DNA from: Asterias amurensis
Taxonomy: Eukaryota; Echinodermata; Asteroidea; Forcipulatida; Asteriidae
DNA: 64,000 nt
Direction of reading: 5' to 3'
Assembly (NCBI RefSeq): GCF_032118995.1
Contig: NC_092654.1
Span: forward strand, 15,367,784 to 15,431,783
The notes beneath the pieces are model-generated. The model ran no database searches and was not told where the DNA came from. It was given only the letters and a program-made list of their open reading frames with translations. This document shows, piece after piece, positions 60,664 to 64,000 of the stretch (position 1 is the stretch's first letter; each line of letters begins with the position of its first letter). The position numbers were made by a program, and so were the translations under genes.

Positions 60664-60855
60664 GGGCCCAATTGCCCGAAGCGTGTAAGCATACACATTT
60701 GCTAAGCAGAGAAAAATCTTGCTTAACAGAATGTTAAAACAGCCGAAACTCCACAAAGTTTACACTGTTGCAACTGGTGCCCCACTCATTTTATGCTCAG
60801 TAAAGAAATTTGATGAGCAGTAGTTTCTGCTTAATAGCTTTATGAAATTGGGCCC
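60664..60855. mobile_element. Family C relative
   Basis: GGGCCCAATTGCCCGAAGCG at left, AGCTTTATGAAATTGGGCCC at right; GCTAAGCAGAGAAAAATCTT / GAGCAGTAGTTTCTGCTTA inside. Confidence 0.75.
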
Positions 60856-61504
60856 TAATACGTTAGTGCAATAATGAAATGTCTGTCTTAAACCTACGCG
60901 TTTTAACCCAACCCCACCGCCAGTTTGCTTGAGTTGTCATTCAATACATACAACTTAACGTCAAACGTCAATATTTTAAATCTTTTTAATAAAACTAGGA
61001 TATCATTCACAGGCCTTTAACTTTAACCCTAGACTTGACTCAAGTCCCAATCCCGTGAGAGTCCTTTTATTTTCAGTCCCATCGCCTTTAACATCAGAAA
61101 ACTCCCTTTCTCGGGACCAACTGGCCATTTTTTGACGGCGGACCTCTCGCATGATCGAGAACGACTTGTATTTCTAACATATTGATCTAGGCTTTAATTA
61201 GAGCTTATCTGCTCATATAGCGTATGTCCAAGATGCATGGGTAAACCCTTCTTTGTTTCTAGTTATATTGCTCGAAAGAGGAAATCTTACATTACTTTTT
61301 AAACAACCATGAATTTTGTTCATTTTGTCTTCCTGTTTAAAGTAAGGATTGTGAAACAGCATGTGTTTCTATACCGTGTTGAACTCACTTCATAAACAAA
61401 ATGTTTGATTAATGATGGATGTGAACGTGCTCACCCAAGGTCGTGCTACTTCCGTGGGTAGGGGCAGAATGTCTATCGTGTTCATCAAATTAATTAAAGA
61501 TATT
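60856..61504. other. Unassigned DNA
   Basis: CCTTTAACTTTAACCCTAGACTTGACTCAAG-like words at about 61013-61045; no element boundary seen and no exon. Confidence 0.35.
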
Positions 61505-61758
61505 AAATACACTAGAGACCTTTGGTAATTGTCAAAGACTAGTCTTCTCACTGGCTGTATTTCAACAAATGCATAAAATAACAAACCTGTGAAAATTTGG
61601 ACTCAATTGGTCGTCGCAGTTGCGAGAAAATAATGAAAACAAACTTAATTCCGAGGTAACATAATCAAAACTCGTGGAAAATTACCCTCGAAAACTACGT
61701 CACTCCAGAGGGAGCCGTTTCTAACAATGTTTTATGCTATCAACCTCTCCCCGTTACT
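61505..61758 (+). mobile_element. Older family A copy, host of a second insertion
   Basis: Starts near TACACTAGAGACCTTTGGT, runs to CTCTCCCCGTTACTTG, then is broken by the next element. Its right end lies in the array at about 62145-62336. Confidence 0.7.
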
Positions 61759-61762
61759 TGTT

Positions 61763-62142
61763 AAAGACACTGCATACTTTTGGTGATTGTCAAAGGCCAG
61801 TCTTCTCAATTGGTGTATCTCAACATATACATAAAATAACAAACCTGTGAAACATTGAGCTTGATTGGTTGTCGGAGTTGCGAGATAACTATGAAAGAAA
61901 GAATGAACCTTGTCACACCAAGTTGTGTGTTTCAGATGCTTGATTTCGAGACCTTAAATTTCTAAACTCGAGGTCTCGAAATCAAAATTCGTGGAAAGTT
62001 ACTTCTTTCTCGAAAACTACGTCACTTCAGAGGGAGCCGTTTCTCACAATGTTTTATACAATCAACCTCTCCCCATTACTCGCCACCAATAAAGGTTTTA
62101 TGATAATAATTATTTTGAGTAATTACCAATAGTGTCCACTGC
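61763..62142 (+). mobile_element. Family A MITE inserted in a family A MITE
   Basis: TTAA (about 61759-61762) then AGACACTGCATACTTTTGGT; the full copy ends CAATAGTGTCCACTGCCTTT-GA, then CAAGTAAGG, which is where the host copy resumes. Confidence 0.75.
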
Positions 62143-62145
62143 CTT

Positions 62146-62336
62146 TGACAAGTAAGGTTTTATGTTAATAATTATTTTGAGTAATTACCAATAGTGACCA
62201 CTGCCTTTAACAAGTAAGGTTTTATGCTAATAATTATTTTGAGTAATTTACCAATAGTGTCCAATGCCTTTAACAAGTAAGGTTTTATGCTAATAATTAT
62301 TTTGAGTAATTACCAATAGTGTCCAATGCCTTTCAA
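62146..62336 (+). repeat. 62-63 bp tandem amplification of a MITE right end
   Basis: The unit CAAGTAAGGTTTTATGCTAA then TAATTATTTTGAGTAATTAC then CAATAGTGTCCAATGCCTTT starts at about 62148, 62210 and 62273. Each ends at TTAA or a variant. Differences: GACC for GTCC in unit 1, an extra T in unit 2. Confidence 0.88.
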
Positions 62337-63351
62337 GGAGTAGGCTGCATTCTGCTACTGGATTGAAAGAATAAGGAATGTAAAACAATTTGCCCGTCCC
62401 CGAACCACCCCTCCCCAAAACCAAAAGTCGTAGACAAGAAAAATCGGGGGGGGGGGGGGGGGGCAACCATTGAACGGTGCAAACGTGGGCTAATTTAATA
62501 TTATGACGACCCATTTCCCAATACTTGCGATTAAGTTTGACAGGGCAGATAATTATGCAGAATGTTTAGAGATGACCAATCGTGTTGGGTTTTGTAATAA
62601 TAAATATGCAATTTTGAAAGTATTCTGAACCGTCGAGCAAATATGATATGGTGGCAAACGAACAAAACGGTAACAACTTGCCCCATCGTCAGCCTTCCTA
62701 ACTTATGTCGTGAATATGTAAATAAATAATTATTAGGAAACAGTCTTCTTTCTTTTAGTATTTTATTCTATCAAGATGTTTATTTGCATTTTTGGAAAGT
62801 CACTGTGCCGCTCACAATATAAATGCGATAGTAAATTGTACACAAAAAGAGCTCGAATGTCAAGAAATATTTGGGTCGAGTTGTCTCAGATTACGGGTCA
62901 ATTTAAACCCATAGAGTCCATTAGTGCTTTCTGTTCAGCAATTTTGGCGTTCTTATGACAGTTGTCGGACAGTCCATACCATCAGACATATAATATGTCT
63001 TATAAACGCATGGTTCATGGTAACCCTATAGGCAAGGGTCAAAACAAAAATTCACACGTTATTTAGTCACTGGCTAGCAAATTAATTGAAATTCGTCAAG
63101 ACAGAAAGGGTCAAGGGGGATGTATTCGATTTAGAAGACAATTTTATTTGGTGCATGATTTTAAAATAAGAGGATAACAACGACTATTTAACATCAAATC
63201 TTTTCCTCGGCATTTACCCTCGCCCAAAATCAAAAAGAGATGAAACACGTGATTAATTTTGGTCCAAATTGATACCATTCTGGTTCTTTAATAGTTGCTT
63301 TATTTTCAAATCATCCAAACATCACCAATGCTCCTGTCATTACCAAATACA
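62337..63351. other. Unassigned DNA
   Basis: G17 tract at about 62446-62463. No exon or named element. Confidence 0.45.
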
Positions 63352-63403
63352 TTTGAATGCTAATATTTTGAGTAATTACCCAAGGTGTCCAGTGTCTTTA
63401 AGA
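63352..63403 (+). mobile_element. Family A right-end fragment
   Basis: ATTTGAATGCTAATATTTTG then AGTAATTACCCAAGGTGTCC then AGTGTCTTTAAG. The rest is missing. Confidence 0.65.
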
Positions 63404-63566
63404 CGCTCATTCAAAACATTTTGTTTTTGTTAACTATTAAAGTGTACCCTACTATTAAATCTATGATCACGTGTAAACCCTTTAACAAAGCTGTGTACAC
63501 GTAATGCATTAATCACTTAGTACCTTTGTGGACAGACAAATCTTAACTATAAAACAAGTACTTTAA

Positions 63567-63941
63567 AGACATTGCACACTATTAATATTTGGTAAAAACC
63601 AGTCTTCTAACTTGGTGTATCTCAACATATGCATCATATAACAGACTTGGAAAATTTGAGCTCAATCGGTCGTCGAAGTTGCGAGATAATAATGAAAAGA
63701 AAGAAAACAAACTTTGTCGCACCATGGTCACACAAAGTTGATTTCGAGACCCCAAATTCTAAATCTGAAGTCTCGAAATCAAATTCGTGGAAAATTACTT
63801 CTTTCTCGAAAACTACGTCAATTCAGAGGGAGCTGTTTCTCACAATGTTTTATACTATCAACCGCTCCCCATTACTCGTAATCAAGAAAGGTTTTGTGCA
63901 GATAATTATTTTGAGTAATTACCAATAGTGTCCACTGCCTT
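63567..63941 (+). mobile_element. Family A MITE
   Basis: TTAA 63563-63566 then AGACATTGCACACTATTAAT; right end CAATAGTGTCCACTGCCTTTA, its TTAA changed to TTAC. Centre TTTCGAGACCCCAAATTCTA / TCTGAAGTCTCGAAATC. Confidence 0.85.
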
Positions 63942-64000
63942 TACATGATTGAATTCAACTAAACTGTTTTCTATATATCATAGAATTTAATTTGAGAGTA

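Noticed and set aside
63629-63928. 99-codon frame, and similar frames at 36323, 41362, 47620 and 34971
   Set aside because: The shared peptide (ISRPQ.LNLRSRNQIRGKLL) comes from the central hairpin of family A MITEs and appears on either strand by orientation.

Overview
Eukaryotic nuclear DNA with GT-AG spliced genes, an AT-rich background and very many short inverted-repeat transposons. I take it to be an echinoderm, probably a sea star. That rests on the deuterostome-like protein sequences and on my recollection of such TTAA-flanked and 'cccaatttcatagagctgc' repeats in echinoderm DNA; I could not run a search.

Layout. 1-5.2 kb: the last four coding exons of TAF5 (+). 5.2-8 kb: TAF5 3' region, dispersed repeats, a diverged tandem duplication and a LINE scrap. 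8.0-9.8 kb: an apparently complete two-exon gene (-) for a 340-residue BEN-domain protein. 12.8-17.5 kb: a complete eight-exon TYW5 (-), the JmjC hydroxylase of wybutosine synthesis. 18.0-29.4 kb: a complete five-exon MAIP1 (+), a mitochondrial m-AAA protease partner. TYW5 and MAIP1 are head to head with 442 bp between start codons, the same pair and orientation as in human 2q33.1. 29.4-64 kb: no gene that I can support. It is built of MITEs, SINE pieces, fold-back elements, minisatellites and stretches of unassigned AT-rich DNA, some of which could be conserved regulatory DNA of a gene outside the window.

Mobile DNA. Three unrelated-looking MITE families (here A, B and H) share a TTAA target site and an AG(G/A)-type end (TTAAAGG..), the pattern known from Kolobok/T2 elements of Xenopus. 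Family A has about a dozen copies. Other families are a fold-back with GGGCCCAATTTCAT ends (C), one with GCCGTCGATTTCAC ends (D), a conserved non-palindromic repeat (E), tRNA-derived SINEs of at least three head types, and 3' scraps of CR1/L2-like LINEs. Many are nested, so target sites and relative ages can be read directly.

The most unusual things are where elements meet genes. A SINE inserted exactly across the TAF5 exon-intron junction and duplicated the 5' splice site. A MITE inserted in the TTAA that contains the MAIP1 stop codon, keeping the stop, and the junction was then duplicated. A SINE head next to a TYW5 exon was triplicated together with splice-donor-like sequence. The genes do not form one pathway: general transcription (TAF5), chromatin/DNA binding (BEN), tRNA modification (TYW5) and mitochondrial proteostasis (MAIP1). 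I found no virus-like element and no wholly new biological system.
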